Shown here piece by piece: positions 24,035 through 33,207 of a DNA stretch of 33,207 nucleotides; position 1 is the stretch's first letter; every line of letters begins with the position of its first letter. The DNA is from Lysobacterales bacterium (GTDB lineage Bacteria; Pseudomonadota; Gammaproteobacteria; Xanthomonadales; SZUA-36): positions 1-33,207 of the forward strand of contig JANQPM010000049.1 of assembly GCA_028289465.1 (NCBI GenBank). The letters run 5' to 3'. A program made the translations under genes and the position numbers. Below the pieces are notes generated by a model. That model made no database searches. It was not told the DNA's origin and saw nothing but the letters and a program-made list of their open reading frames with translations.

Positions 24035-25867
24035 TCAGATCGCCAGCTTGCTGACGCGCTTGCGGCCGCCGTAAATCAGATTGACGAGGCCCCGGGTCAG
24101 CATGATCGCGGTGGACATCGACGTTACAATGCCCAGCGACAGCGTGACAGCAAAACCTTTGATCGGGCCGGTACCGAAGGTAAACAATACGACAGCGGCG
24201 ATCAGGGTGGTGATGTTGGCATCCGCAATGGTCGAAAAGGCCTTGTCGTAACCGGCTCGGATACTGGCCTGCGGCGTGTTGCCGTTACGGATTTCTTCCC
24301 GAATCCGCTCGAAGATCAACACATTCGCGTCCACCGCCATGCCGACGGTCAACACAATGCCGGCAATGCCCGGCAGGGTCAGCGTTGCGCCCAGCATCGA
24401 CAGCAGCGCGACGATCATCACCAAGTTCACGAACAGCGCGACATCGGCCACCAGACCGAACACCCGGTAGTACAAGGCCATAAAGATCAATACGACGACA
24501 AAACCGATCATCACCGATTTGAACCCTTTGTCGATATTGTCCTGGCCGAGGCTCGGGCCGACCGTGCGTTCTTCGATAATCTCCACCGGTGCGGCCAGCG
24601 CGCCGGCACGAAGCAGCAGCGCGAGCTGACTGGCTTCTTCGGCACTTTCAAGACCGGTGGTCTGAAAGCGTTTGCCGAAAGGCTCGCGAACGTTCGCGAT
24701 ACTGATCACTTCCTCGGTCTTGACCCCGCCGCCTTTGTGTTCGATAAACACCACCGCCATACCGCGGCCGACATTGTCGCGGGTAAAGTCCAGCATGCGT
24801 TTCGCGCCGACCCCGTCCAGCGTCACGCTGACCGACGGCGAACCGGTCTGCGGATCGAAACCGGCGTTCGCGCCGATCAACTGGCTGCCCGATGCAATCA
24901 GGCGTTTTTTCAGCAATGCCGGCTGGCCTTCCCGCGTGTAGTAGAGCCTGGACTCGGGTGGAATACGCCCGGTCTGGGCGGCGGTCAGCGCATTATTTTC
25001 GTGGTCGACCGCGCGGTATTCCAGCGTTGCGGTCTGGCCGAGAATGTTTTTCGCCTGCGCGGTGTCCTGCACGCCCGGAAGCTGAACCACGATACGGTCG
25101 GCACCCTGCTGCTGAATCACCGGCTCGGCCACGCCGAGTTCGTTCACGCGGGTGCGCAATACGGTGATATTCTGCTGCAGCGCGGTTTGCTGCAATTCGA
25201 CCAGCTTGCTGTCCTGCAGCGCGCCGCGAATATTGAAGCTGTCGCTGCCATCGACCTCGGCCAGGCTCAGCCCTTCGATAGACTGGTCGGCACTCAGCAG
25301 GGTCATCGCCCGGTCGCGATCTTCCGCCGTGCGCAGACGCGTCAATATGCCGTTCGCGTCTTCGCGCACGGTGATATAGCGAATGCTGTTATCCCTCAAA
25401 ATCGCCCGTATATCGTCGATATAGCGTTCCAGTTGCTGCGCCTTGGCAGCCTCCATATCGACCTGCATCAGAAAATGCACGCCGCCCTGCAGATCCAAGC
25501 CCAGCACCATCGGTTTGGCACCGATGGCCTGCAGCGCCGGCGGTGTGGCCGGCGCCAGATTCAGCGCGGCAACAAACTGATCGCCAAGCGTCTCGCGAAT
25601 CACGTCCGACGCACGCTGCTGGTCCTGCGTACTATCGAAGCGATACAGATAGCGGGTCGCTTCCTTGTCGATCTGCTTGGCGCTGATCTGCTCGGCAGCC
25701 AGCGCATTGTCGACATTGGATTCGAAGTTGGAGTCCAGGGTAAAACCCTTGCGATGGCTGACCTGCACGGCCAGATCTTCGCCGAATATATTCGGCAGCG
25801 CGTATATCGCACCGATGGCCAGTACCAGGCCGATCAGCACGTATTTCCAGGCGGGATATTGATTCAT
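24035..25867 (-). CDS. secD: Protein translocase subunit SecD
   Basis: The 610-residue protein begins with a membrane segment (about 8-25), followed by the large periplasmic P1 region (LGLDLQGGVHFLMQV near 123-137; the VQLPGVQDTAQAKNILG repeat domain) and a six-segment membrane domain at about 440-600 with VLTVGMAVDANVLIFERIRE. It partners SecF in the SecDF complex, which pulls exported proteins from the periplasmic side. Length and domain order are normal. It lies 80 bp downstream of yajC. Confidence 0.97.
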   Translation of the reverse strand: MNQYPAWKYVLIGLVLAIGAIYALPNIFGEDLAVQVSHRKGFTLDSNFESNVDNALAAEQISAKQIDKEATRYLYRFDSTQDQQRASDVIRETLGDQFVAALNLAPATPPALQAIGAKPMVLGLDLQGGVHFLMQVDMEAAKAQQLERYIDDIRAILRDNSIRYITVREDANGILTRLRTAEDRDRAMTLLSADQSIEGLSLAEVDGSDSFNIRGALQDSKLVELQQTALQQNITVLRTRVNELGVAEPVIQQQGADRIVVQLPGVQDTAQAKNILGQTATLEYRAVDHENNALTAAQTGRIPPESRLYYTREGQPALLKKRLIASGSQLIGANAGFDPQTGSPSVSVTLDGVGAKRMLDFTRDNVGRGMAVVFIEHKGGGVKTEEVISIANVREPFGKRFQTTGLESAEEASQLALLLRAGALAAPVEIIEERTVGPSLGQDNIDKGFKSVMIGFVVVLIFMALYYRVFGLVADVALFVNLVMIVALLSMLGATLTLPGIAGIVLTVGMAVDANVLIFERIREEIRNGNTPQASIRAGYDKAFSTIADANITTLIAAVVLFTFGTGPIKGFAVTLSLGIVTSMSTAIMLTRGLVNLIYGGRKRVSKLAI

Positions 25868-25947
25868 GATAGGAATTCTTGACTAAACACCGTGGTCATG
25901 GCGCCAGCACAACCCGCATTGCGGGCGTTCAAGCGCCGGTTCTCGGA

Positions 25948-26274
25948 TCAGCTGGACTTGATCGTGCCTTTCGGCAAAACCTGGCCCACCGCGTGCCGCT
26001 GTACTTTGATTTCGATCTCTTCGGCCAGCCTGACCGTGATAAAGGATTCGCCGACATCGGTGATCTTGCCCAGTAAGCCGCCCGAGGTCACGATCTCATC
26101 GCCCTTTTGCAGCGCGCCGACCATCGCTCGATGTTCTTTCTGCCGTTTCATCTGCGGACGAATCAACAGGAAATAGAAAATGACGAAAATCACGACCAGC
26201 GGCAGCAGGCTGAGCAAGCCGCCGCCGGCTGGCGCCTGACTCTGTGCATAGGCAGACGAAATCAGAAAATCCAT
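25948..26274 (-). CDS. yajC: Preprotein translocase accessory subunit YajC
   Basis: The 108-residue protein has one membrane segment (LLSLLPLVVIFVIFYFLLIR, about 21-40), followed by the conserved RPQMKRQKEHRAM and GDEIVTSGGLLGKITDV that define YajC. It associates with SecDF and SecYEG. It is the first sec gene after tgt, from which it is separated by 213 bp containing a direct repeat, so it may have its own promoter. Confidence 0.96.
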   Translation of the reverse strand: MDFLISSAYAQSQAPAGGGLLSLLPLVVIFVIFYFLLIRPQMKRQKEHRAMVGALQKGDEIVTSGGLLGKITDVGESFITVRLAEEIEIKVQRHAVGQVLPKGTIKSS

Positions 26275-26312
26275 GGCAGCCTCGTATTGTCTCCGTTACC
26301 CGCACCGGCAGT

Positions 26313-26403
26313 GCGGATGTTTTCTGCCGGGTCATTCCCGACAGCGTTAGTACCGTAACCGGTCCGCTGCTGGTGGGTGCCACCGCCGCGGGCGGATGTT
26401 TTC
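26313..26403. repeat. 12-bp direct repeat in the tgt-yajC gap
   Basis: GCGGATGTTTTC occurs at 26313-26324 and again at 26392-26403, 79 bp apart, upstream of yajC (on the minus strand GAAAACATCCGC). A 10-bp GC palindrome (GGGGGCCCCC) follows at about 26412-26421. They may be protein-binding sites in the yajC leader, or chance; no promoter could be fixed. Confidence 0.5.
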
Positions 26404-26487
26404 GCAAATATGGGGGCCCCCGGTTAAGATTCAATCCTCGGATCGATGCCGGAAAACGGGCCAAGCGGCGCATTATGACATAAGCCG

Positions 26488-27630
<1,143 letters not shown>

Positions 27631-27645
27631 CTACTCACACGCACA

Positions 27646-28665
27646 CTATAGCAACAGCATTGCGTCGCCATAGCTGAAAAAGCGGTATCGCTTCTCGACC
27701 GCGTGGCGGTATGCGGCGAGCAGGTTTTCATAGCCGGCAAACGCGCAGACCAGCATCAGCAAGGTGGACTCCGGCAAATGAAAATTGGTCAGCATGCCAT
27801 CCACCACTTTGAATTGATAACCCGGATAGATAAACAGGCGGCTGTCGCCTTCAAAAGCCGCCAGCGAACCGGACGCAGCGGCCGTCTCCAGGCTGCGCAC
27901 ACTGGTGGTGCCGACCGCAATCACCCGGCCGCCGGCCGCCTTTGCCTGCTGCACCGCAGCGACCGTGGCTGCCGGTACCGCCAGCCATTCGGCGTGCATT
28001 CGATGGTCTTCGATATGCTCGGCTCGCACCGGCTGGAACGTGCCGGCGCCGACATGCAGCGTCACTTCGACCGCCCGTACGCCGGCATCGGCGATGCGCT
28101 CCAGCAATGCCCGATCGAAATGCAGGCCGGCGGTCGGCGCAGCCACCGCCCCCGGACGCTCGGCGTAAACGGTCTGGTATCGGGTCTTATCGTCGGCCGT
28201 ATCTGGTCGTTCGATATAGGGCGGCAGCGGCATATGGCCCAGCCGCGATAACACCGACATCAGCGTTTCCGTACCATCGAGTTGCAGTTCGAAAAATTCG
28301 TTGCTGCGGCCGACCACGGCCAGGCGAGTGCCGTCTTCCAGCACAATCGCGCTGCCGGCTTTTGGCGACTTGCTGGCCCGAACCTGCGCCGTTGCCTGCC
28401 GTTCGCCGGTCAGCCGCTCGATCAGTATCTCCGCTCTGCCGCCGGTTTCCTTACGGCCGTGCAGGCGCGCCGGAATTACCTTGGTATTGTTGAACACCAG
28501 CAAGTCGCCCGCCCGCAGGTAGCCGGGCAAATCGCCGAACTGCCGATCCGTTGTTTCGCCGCCCAGCCGGTCCAAATGCAGCAGGCGGCTGGCCGTGCGC
28601 TCGGACAGCGGGGTTTGGGCGATCAATTCGGCCGGCAGATCGTAATGGAAATCGCTGCGTTTCAT
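27646..28665 (-). CDS. queA: S-adenosylmethionine:tRNA ribosyltransferase-isomerase
   Basis: The 339-residue enzyme converts preQ1-tRNA to epoxyqueuosine-tRNA using the ribosyl part of SAM. It begins [19 protein letters not shown], as family members do, and contains the conserved [28 protein letters not shown] and the C-terminal [17 protein letters not shown]. The ATG at 28665 is chosen on this N-terminus; the frame extends upstream without conserved sequence. It is the first gene of the leftward block and diverges from the phosphoesterase gene across 138 bp. Confidence 0.96.
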   Translation of the reverse strand: MKRSDFHYDLPAELIAQTPLSERTASRLLHLDRLGGETTDRQFGDLPGYLRAGDLLVFNNTKVIPARLHGRKETGGRAEILIERLTGERQATAQVRASKSPKAGSAIVLEDGTRLAVVGRSNEFFELQLDGTETLMSVLSRLGHMPLPPYIERPDTADDKTRYQTVYAERPGAVAAPTAGLHFDRALLERIADAGVRAVEVTLHVGAGTFQPVRAEHIEDHRMHAEWLAVPAATVAAVQQAKAAGGRVIAVGTTSVRSLETAAASGSLAAFEGDSRLFIYPGYQFKVVDGMLTNFHLPESTLLMLVCAFAGYENLLAAYRHAVEKRYRFFSYGDAMLLL

Positions 28666-28803
28666 CGGACGCGTAGTGTAAGGGCTGATGCAGCCCGGCA
28701 CCATTGCCGGTTTTCGGCTAAGCTGATTTTAAGCGCGCAGCAAAACGCCTGCCGCGCGGCACTCGTGCTCGTCAACAGGGGCATATCAACAAGGGGGGCA
28801 GCC

Positions 28804-30339
28804 ATGAACAATCCTTTCGAACCGATCAAACACATCGTCGTATTGATGCTGGAAAACCGATCTTTCGACAACATGCTCGGCATGACCTTTGAGCCGGACG
28901 TGGAGCGGGTCAACAACTTCTATCCGCCGGGTGACGACGATTTCCCGGTTCCGATACCGGCATTCAATATTCCGGGCCGCAATGTGCTGTCGGCATCGAT
29001 TCCGACGCCGGATCCGGGCGAATTTTTCCAGTATATGAACCAGCAGATCTTCGGCCTGAAGGAACCGCTGCCGGTTAACAGCCCATCGCCCGTCGTACCC
29101 GGCCCGCTGGGGCCGATGGGCGGCTTTGTGCAGAACTACTACAAAACCATCATCGATTTCGGCTATCCGTCGTTTCTGTTTCCGACCATGATGAACCAGT
29201 ACTCGGAAACTCAACTGCCGGTATCCACCACACTGGGCAAGGCCTTTGCAGTGCTTAACACCTACTACGCCTCCGCACCGTGCCAGACCATGCCCAACCG
29301 CTGTTTTGCCGAAATGGGCACCGCGCTGGGCTATGTGAATAACGACAGCTACCCCACCGGAGACTACAACAACGGACACGCTAACTCGTTATATTTCGGC
29401 CCGACGATTTTTAATCATATCGACAGTACCGCCGGCGTGGACTGGCGTGTCTACTTCGGTGATTTTCCATTAACGTTGCTGATGTTCGATAGCTGGATCG
29501 GCCTGCTGGAAGACAAGTTCCATTTCTTCGACCAATTCGAGAAAGACGTGCAGAACAACAGCCTGCCGGCCTATTCCTGGATCGAACCCGCCTATCAGCT
29601 CTTCCCGACCGACAACCACCCGCCACACGACATCAACCTTGGGGAATATCTGCTGCAGAAGGTCTACAACACGCTGCGCAGCAATAAGGATATCTGGGAA
29701 AGCACCTTGCTGGTGGTCACCTACGATGAGCACGGCGGCTGCTACGACCATGTATTCCCGCCGCCGGCCGTTCCGGACGGCGACAACCCGCTGTTCAGCT
29801 TCGACCGCTACGGCGTCAGGGTGCCGACCCTGTTGATCTCGCCCTATATCCCTGCCGGCACCATCGGCACGCCAGATGCGGGCCCGGGTACGGACTCTGG
29901 TAAAGGCTCGGGCAACGCCCCGGTATACGACCACACCTCAATTCTGGCCAGCGTGCGCAACTGCTTCAGCCTGAATGCACAGCCGCTAAGCAACCGTGAG
30001 GCCGCTGCGAACGATTTCGGCGCATTCCTGACGCTGTCGCACGACGATCTGAACAACGGGCCGGAATCCGTCTCCGTCGGCCTGTCCGAAGACGAACTCA
30101 AACGCCAGGCGATAGTAGAAACCATCTCCGGCCTGGGCCAACTCTGGTGGGAATCCAAGCGCAAGATTCCAACCGATATGCAGGCTATTCAGACTGCGGT
30201 TACCGCGGGCAGCATAGACACTCCAAACGCTGCCGCTCAAAGCGGTGAGATTAGTGACGAGCAGAAGATCAAGGAGATCAGGCAGTGGATTAAGGAGCTA
30301 TTCGGGCGAGCGCCGGTGGGGTTGATGGAGTATGAGTAG
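28804..30339 (+). CDS. Phosphoesterase of the phospholipase C / acid phosphatase AcpA superfamily
   Basis: The 511-residue protein starts with HIVVLMLENRSFDNMLG (about 10-26), the metal and nucleophile region of this superfamily. It also has PAYSWIEPAYQL, a DNHPPHDI metal-site segment, VVTYDEHGGCYDHVFPPP, and a YDHTSIL block near the C-terminus. Such enzymes hydrolyse phospholipids or phosphomonoesters outside the cytoplasm. Here no signal peptide is visible: the catalytic motif begins within 20 residues of the ATG. The start is well fixed by an AGGGGGG ribosome site. The substrate could be phosphatidylcholine, another phospholipid or a phosphomonoester. Confidence 0.86.
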   Translation: MNNPFEPIKHIVVLMLENRSFDNMLGMTFEPDVERVNNFYPPGDDDFPVPIPAFNIPGRNVLSASIPTPDPGEFFQYMNQQIFGLKEPLPVNSPSPVVPGPLGPMGGFVQNYYKTIIDFGYPSFLFPTMMNQYSETQLPVSTTLGKAFAVLNTYYASAPCQTMPNRCFAEMGTALGYVNNDSYPTGDYNNGHANSLYFGPTIFNHIDSTAGVDWRVYFGDFPLTLLMFDSWIGLLEDKFHFFDQFEKDVQNNSLPAYSWIEPAYQLFPTDNHPPHDINLGEYLLQKVYNTLRSNKDIWESTLLVVTYDEHGGCYDHVFPPPAVPDGDNPLFSFDRYGVRVPTLLISPYIPAGTIGTPDAGPGTDSGKGSGNAPVYDHTSILASVRNCFSLNAQPLSNREAAANDFGAFLTLSHDDLNNGPESVSVGLSEDELKRQAIVETISGLGQLWWESKRKIPTDMQAIQTAVTAGSIDTPNAAAQSGEISDEQKIKEIRQWIKELFGRAPVGLMEYE

Positions 30340-30545
30340 GTGGTGGTTTTGATGTGCTGATCTGGAATCGCTCAGAGCACCACATTTGATCGTCTGCTTC
30401 TGGCCTCTTACTGTCGGAAAGAAGACATAAATCTGTCAAGCAGGAATGTGCCCGAAGCGGACGTTTAGAAATTACCCCTCATACTGCAGCAATATATCGA
30501 CTATCAATGAATATTTCTTATATGTAATTAAACTGCTGGTGTACT

Positions 30546-30881
30546 ATGAATGATCGAGCGATAAGTCAAGCAAAGTCTGTACATGAGCGTCTGTACTTAG
30601 CAGTTGAAGTATTAGCAACTGGAAAGGGGGATGTTAGGAAGCGGCTGGAAACTGCCATTCTGATTCTTGTTCCATTACATACGGACGATTTTCCTGAGCA
30701 TCTGCGTGCAGATTTCAATTGGGTAATCGCACAAGCAACAAAATTTGAAGCCAAATCTGACGAAGGGAGCCTTAAGGCGACCATGACACGTATTAGGAAC
30801 TCCACCGGAGAAAAAATAGCCAAACGGATATTTGGACTGTACATCGAAGTGAAGGAAATTTTATCTGGTACATCTATCTAG
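30546..30881 (+). CDS. Hypothetical protein in AT-rich island
   Basis: The 111-residue product is soluble and predicted mostly helical (SVHERLYLAVEVLATGKGD, LRADFNWVIAQATKFEAK). No family was recognised. Base composition and codon use (many A/T third positions) differ sharply from the first 30 kb, suggesting foreign origin. There is no strong ribosome site before the ATG. The 206 bp upstream and about 280 bp downstream hold no other convincing gene. Confidence 0.6.
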   Translation: MNDRAISQAKSVHERLYLAVEVLATGKGDVRKRLETAILILVPLHTDDFPEHLRADFNWVIAQATKFEAKSDEGSLKATMTRIRNSTGEKIAKRIFGLYIEVKEILSGTSI

Positions 30882-31161
30882 CACCAATCAGTGTTTTGTG
30901 GATAGATACCCTAATTATATATTTAATGAGAAAGGATTCAGAGTGAATTAGGCCACTTTGGAAACTTTGAGTCTCAATCGCGGGTTTTTTGGCAAGGAAG
31001 TACAAATGACCCAAATTAGATGGCGAAAGCTCGTAACAATGGGATCATAGTGTGATTGTCTACTCTGGCACTTTATTCTGACCTCAGAAATTAGGTTCAT
31101 TATCATTCAGTATTATTCGTTAATATACAAGTAGGTTTGGTTGTGCATACAAGGTAGGATC

Positions 31162-31380
31162 ATGGAAGAAGCAACATTGCTAGAGGTACGAAATAGTGGC
31201 GAAGAGTTAATACTTCTAGATGGGCGACATTTAATGGTCAATCCTGGAGATATGCCTACGGCATGTATTTGGTTACCGACAACCGAGCTTGAAATCTTAA
31301 GCAATGACGAACAAGCCGTTTTTGGTGTCATCATCAGAAATCGAGAAAACGACGAAAAAATAAGGGCTGCGTGGTTCTAG
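31162..31380 (+). CDS. Small hypothetical protein in AT-rich island
   Basis: The 72-residue product begins at an ATG preceded by AAGGTAGGA, a good ribosome site, which favours this start over upstream TTG/GTG codons. The sequence looks like a small beta-rich domain (ELILLDGRHLMVNPGDMP, TACIWLPTTELEI). No family was recognised. It lies 66 bp before the HNH-like gene on the same strand, so the two could share a transcript. Confidence 0.6.
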   Translation: MEEATLLEVRNSGEELILLDGRHLMVNPGDMPTACIWLPTTELEILSNDEQAVFGVIIRNRENDEKIRAAWF

Positions 31381-31446
31381 AAATCGCTCAAGCAATTATT
31401 AGTACAACACAGCTAGCTTACTTGGCTTTTATACTTAGCAATTCTC

Positions 31447-32160
31447 ATGGCAAGAAAACCCGGATCTGGTAAATGTGTTCATTGTTTAAAAGAGACATCT
31501 AAACGTAATTGGGATCATGTGTTCCCCCGTAGTTGGTATCCAGACACTACACCTAATAATATCGATAAGTGGAAAATCCCCTCATGTAAACCTTGCAATG
31601 ATAAATATGGTCGATTGGAAGAGGAACTAGGCCATTTGCTCTCATTTGTGATTGATCCGAGAAGAAAAGAGGCTCGAGGAATTTACAAGCGCATGGTAAG
31701 GGCATATCAGCCAAAATACGCGAAAAACGATAAAGATCGGAGAATGCGGGAAAAGAAGCAAGCCAAGCTTCTAACTATGATAGTTCGCGGGGATAAAATT
31801 CCAACTAAGGGAATATATCCAGGGCTTGAAGAGCGTTGGAATCGCCCTCCTTCAGAACGAATTGCATTTAAGATTCCGGAAAAATTCATAGCTAGAATTG
31901 CGGAAAAAATCGTGCGCGGCATTACCTATATCGAAAGTGGAAAATTTATCGGCCCGGACTACGAAATCCAGCATTATGTTGTTAAACCTTCAGATGCTAT
32001 TGAGTATGAACAAAGCCTTGCAAAATACGGACAGATCCTTACAAGAGGGCCAGGTCTAAAGCTGCATCGAGCAGTTACTGCAGAAGACGAGCTATCCTCT
32101 ATCAATAAGATCACTATATGGGGTGAATTCATAATCTATGTCTCTGTATTATCTATATAG
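31447..32160 (+). CDS. HNH endonuclease-like protein
   Basis: The 237-residue protein has an N-terminal zinc-finger HNH-type nuclease core: CVHC (Cys 10, 13), NWDHVFPRSW with Asp 23-His 24, and PSCKPCNDKYGRLEEEL (Cys 47, 50, Asn 51). The rest is basic and helical, without a recognised domain. HNH proteins of this kind occur in phage, mobile and defence loci. Codon use is AT-rich, like the preceding small genes. The stop codon (TAG, 32158-32160) lies inside the first TAGGACACCCAC motif of the downstream repeat, so the natural C-terminus may have been lost or changed by repeat insertion. Confidence 0.75.
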   Translation: MARKPGSGKCVHCLKETSKRNWDHVFPRSWYPDTTPNNIDKWKIPSCKPCNDKYGRLEEELGHLLSFVIDPRRKEARGIYKRMVRAYQPKYAKNDKDRRMREKKQAKLLTMIVRGDKIPTKGIYPGLEERWNRPPSERIAFKIPEKFIARIAEKIVRGITYIESGKFIGPDYEIQHYVVKPSDAIEYEQSLAKYGQILTRGPGLKLHRAVTAEDELSSINKITIWGEFIIYVSVLSI

Positions 32161-32350
32161 GACACCCACCCCTTTTGTGAGTGGTTATCGATTCCCAGCC
32201 CTTTTCAGCCGGTTATCTCGTCTTCAAACGTGGTCAATCTCTCGTGGGTTTGTGCGATCGACAAGGATTTGGCCGCGACCTTGATAGGTAGTTGATCTGG
32301 TGTCTAAATGACCCATAAGCAGCGTGTCTGCCTGTTGGTGACTATGCGGG
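32158..32350. repeat. About 190-bp dispersed repeat, copy 1
   Basis: This unit starts with TAGGACACCCAC and ends near ATGCGGG. It is matched along its whole length by 32421-32614, including a 37-bp identical block (32277-32313 against 32541-32577). Its right end, read on the minus strand, still resembles the last codons and stop of the transposase gene (CCCGCATAG against CCCGCATAA), so it looks like the trailing part of an older transposase copy. Its hairpin (about 32311-32339) has decayed. Confidence 0.85.
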
Positions 32351-32362
32351 GTTCAGATAGCC

Positions 32363-32432
32363 AGGACACCCACTACTTTTGTCGAGTTAATAGGACACCC
32401 ACTGCTTTATAAGCGATTTATAGGACACCCAC
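32363..32432. repeat. Recurring GGACACCCAC motif array
   Basis: AGGACACCCAC appears at 32363-32373, 32391-32402 (with leading T) and 32421-32432 (with leading T), about 28-30 bp apart. A fourth copy is at 32158-32169. On the strand of the adjacent transposase it reads GTGGGTGTCCT. Each is followed by a short variable stretch with CTTTT or CTTTA. The spacing is too loose and the units too short for CRISPR; the motif more likely marks the end of a mobile element. Confidence 0.8.
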
Positions 32433-32614
32433 CACTTTTGCGAGTGGTTATCGATTCCCAGCCCTTTTTAGTCGGCTATTCCATCTTCAAAATGTGGTCA
32501 ATCTCTCGTGGGTTTGCGCTATAGATCAGGATTTGCCCGTGACCTTGATAGGTAGTTGATCTGGTGTCTAAATGACCAATAAGCAGTGTGTCTGCTTATT
32601 GGTGATTATGCGGG
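32421..32614. repeat. About 190-bp dispersed repeat, copy 2, abutting the transposase gene
   Basis: This is the second copy of the unit at 32158-32350. Its right end overlaps the last codons of the transposase gene by 9 bp, and it carries an intact hairpin at 32575-32603. It is the 3' flank of the transposase gene and probably belongs to the same element. Confidence 0.85.
32575..32603 (-). other. Perfect 12-bp hairpin at the transposase 3' end
   Basis: ACCAATAAGCAG (32575-32586) and CTGCTTATTGGT (32592-32603) form a perfect 12-bp stem with a TGTGT loop, two bases beyond the transposase stop codon. IS200/IS605-type transposases recognise subterminal hairpins at element ends, so this may be an end-recognition hairpin. 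A terminator is less likely because no T-run follows. Confidence 0.65.
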
Positions 32615-33207
32615 TTTCTGAAACAACCGTTGAGAGAACGATATCCCCTTGATAAACCGCTTGCCGAAACGACGCGCCATACGCCGGAGGTGACTAACCG
32701 GCCCAATGGCTAATGGGCCTGGTTTTCCCGGTTTACGAAGATAGTGGATGAATACTCCCACATCGATGTTCAAACGCGCAAGAACCGGTGATAACTCCGC
32801 TGAAATGAATCCGGGTTTATCCCGCCGAATGGCCCGGCCAGACTCATCGACCAGCATCAGATAGTCCTTGAGGGAATAGTTCAGTGCCGTTCCCGCTATT
32901 CGTGAGACCGGCAGCAATCGCTGTGCATCCCCAGGTGTTTCCTTGCCAATACCCCGAATCCGTGCCTGGACCGACGTGAAATCCGACCCTTCCGGTGTCT
33001 TGGCCAGACCCGCACGAATCGGATTCAGGTCCACATAGACCATACCAGCCAGCAATGCCCGTTCATCTAGCAAGGCTTGGGACTTAAACCGCCCCTCCCA
33101 GAAGCGGCCCGTACAGCCGTCTTCCGCATCCGCGCGGCGTGCAATCGGTTCGTTCAGACAGCGCATGAACCAGGAAAGATCGGCCAGCCGCTGCCGCCAT
33201 CGTCGAA
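32606..33207 (-). CDS. IS200-like / REP-associated (Y1-type) transposase, C-terminal part
   Basis: The gene runs off the right edge; its stop is at 32606-32608. The visible 200 residues contain LADLSWFMRCLNEPIARR, GCTGRFWEGRFKSQALLDE and GMVYVDLNPIRAGLA, a signature shared by many proteobacterial transposases of the Y1/REP-associated tyrosine transposase group. An internal ATG at 33166 is not the start, because the conserved sequence continues upstream of it. The HUH and Tyr catalytic region would lie outside the window. The 3' flank carries the 190-bp repeat and hairpin. GTAG-type REP pairs elsewhere in the window could be substrates of such an enzyme, but no direct link is shown. Confidence 0.82.
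   Translation of the reverse strand, partial: RRWRQRLADLSWFMRCLNEPIARRADAEDGCTGRFWEGRFKSQALLDERALLAGMVYVDLNPIRAGLAKTPEGSDFTSVQARIRGIGKETPGDAQRLLPVSRIAGTALNYSLKDYLMLVDESGRAIRRDKPGFISAELSPVLARLNIDVGVFIHYLRKPGKPGPLAIGPVSHLRRMARRFGKRFIKGISFSQRLFQKPA

Noticed and set aside
23918..25882. 654-codon open frame on the + strand
   Set aside because: It is antisense to secD and secF, which have full family motifs. Its translation is low-complexity, rich in Arg/Gln/His, typical of a shadow frame in GC-rich DNA.
26096..26473. 125-codon open frame on the - strand overlapping yajC
   Set aside because: It overlaps yajC in another frame and runs through repeats and palindromes upstream; its translation is Arg/Pro/Thr-rich without family features.
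31006..31050. 14-codon frame preceded by AAGGAAG
   Set aside because: Too short to support as a gene, with no conserved context or coding signal.
32158..32432. CRISPR array
   Set aside because: The recurring unit is only 11-12 bp, spacing is irregular (about 205, 28 and 30 bp), and no cas genes are present. The surrounding sequence is a long direct duplication.

Overview
The window is chromosomal DNA from a Gram-negative bacterium, most likely a gammaproteobacterium. The evidence is high GC content over the first 30 kb, the queA-tgt-yajC-secD-secF order, suhB and trmJ placed head to head, outer-membrane-type lipoproteins, and GTAG-type REP elements. No rRNA, tRNA or CRISPR array was seen. 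The species cannot be named from the sequence alone.

Positions 1-12817 (+ strand) hold one long, tightly packed gene cluster that mixes hopanoid genes with the mevalonate route to isoprenoid precursors. The order is: the tail of an unidentified gene, hpnN (RND/MMPL exporter), hpnA (sugar epimerase-like), mvaD (diphosphomevalonate decarboxylase), phosphomevalonate kinase, a 750-residue fusion of class II HMG-CoA reductase with mevalonate kinase, idi (IPP isomerase), hpnH (radical SAM adenosylhopene synthase), hpnB (glycosyltransferase), hpnM (MlaC/Ttg2D-like) and a lipoprotein alpha/beta hydrolase. Every step from HMG-CoA to IPP and DMAPP is encoded here, interleaved with hopanoid tailoring and transport genes. 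HMG-CoA synthase, thiolase and squalene-hopene cyclase are not in the window. The fusion enzyme and the mevalonate-hopanoid co-operon are the most striking features.

Positions 12759-19136 hold accessory and housekeeping genes: a small lipoprotein (-), an MscS channel with a structured leader, a membrane-anchored thioredoxin-like protein coupled to a MocR-type regulator (-), a divergent flavin-nucleotide-binding protein, a cupin, an Atl-type DNA base-flipping protein and an alpha/beta hydrolase with an Asp nucleophile. Two intergenic gaps carry paired inverted REP elements. Positions 19179-20849 carry trmJ (-) and suhB (+). Then come a possible gene remnant and a sulfotransferase / aspartyl beta-hydroxylase-like pair (-).

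Positions 23083-28665 (- strand) are the queA-tgt-yajC-secD-secF block for queuosine tRNA modification and Sec protein export, ended by a clear intrinsic terminator. A phosphoesterase of the phospholipase C/acid phosphatase superfamily (+) diverges from queA.

From about 30.4 kb the composition becomes AT-rich and the genes become unfamiliar: two small orphan genes and an HNH endonuclease-like gene. This looks like horizontally acquired DNA. It ends in a roughly 190-bp duplicated repeat with a recurring GGACACCCAC motif, next to a partial IS200-like/REP-associated transposase gene that runs off the right edge. The stop codon of the HNH gene lies inside the first repeat motif.
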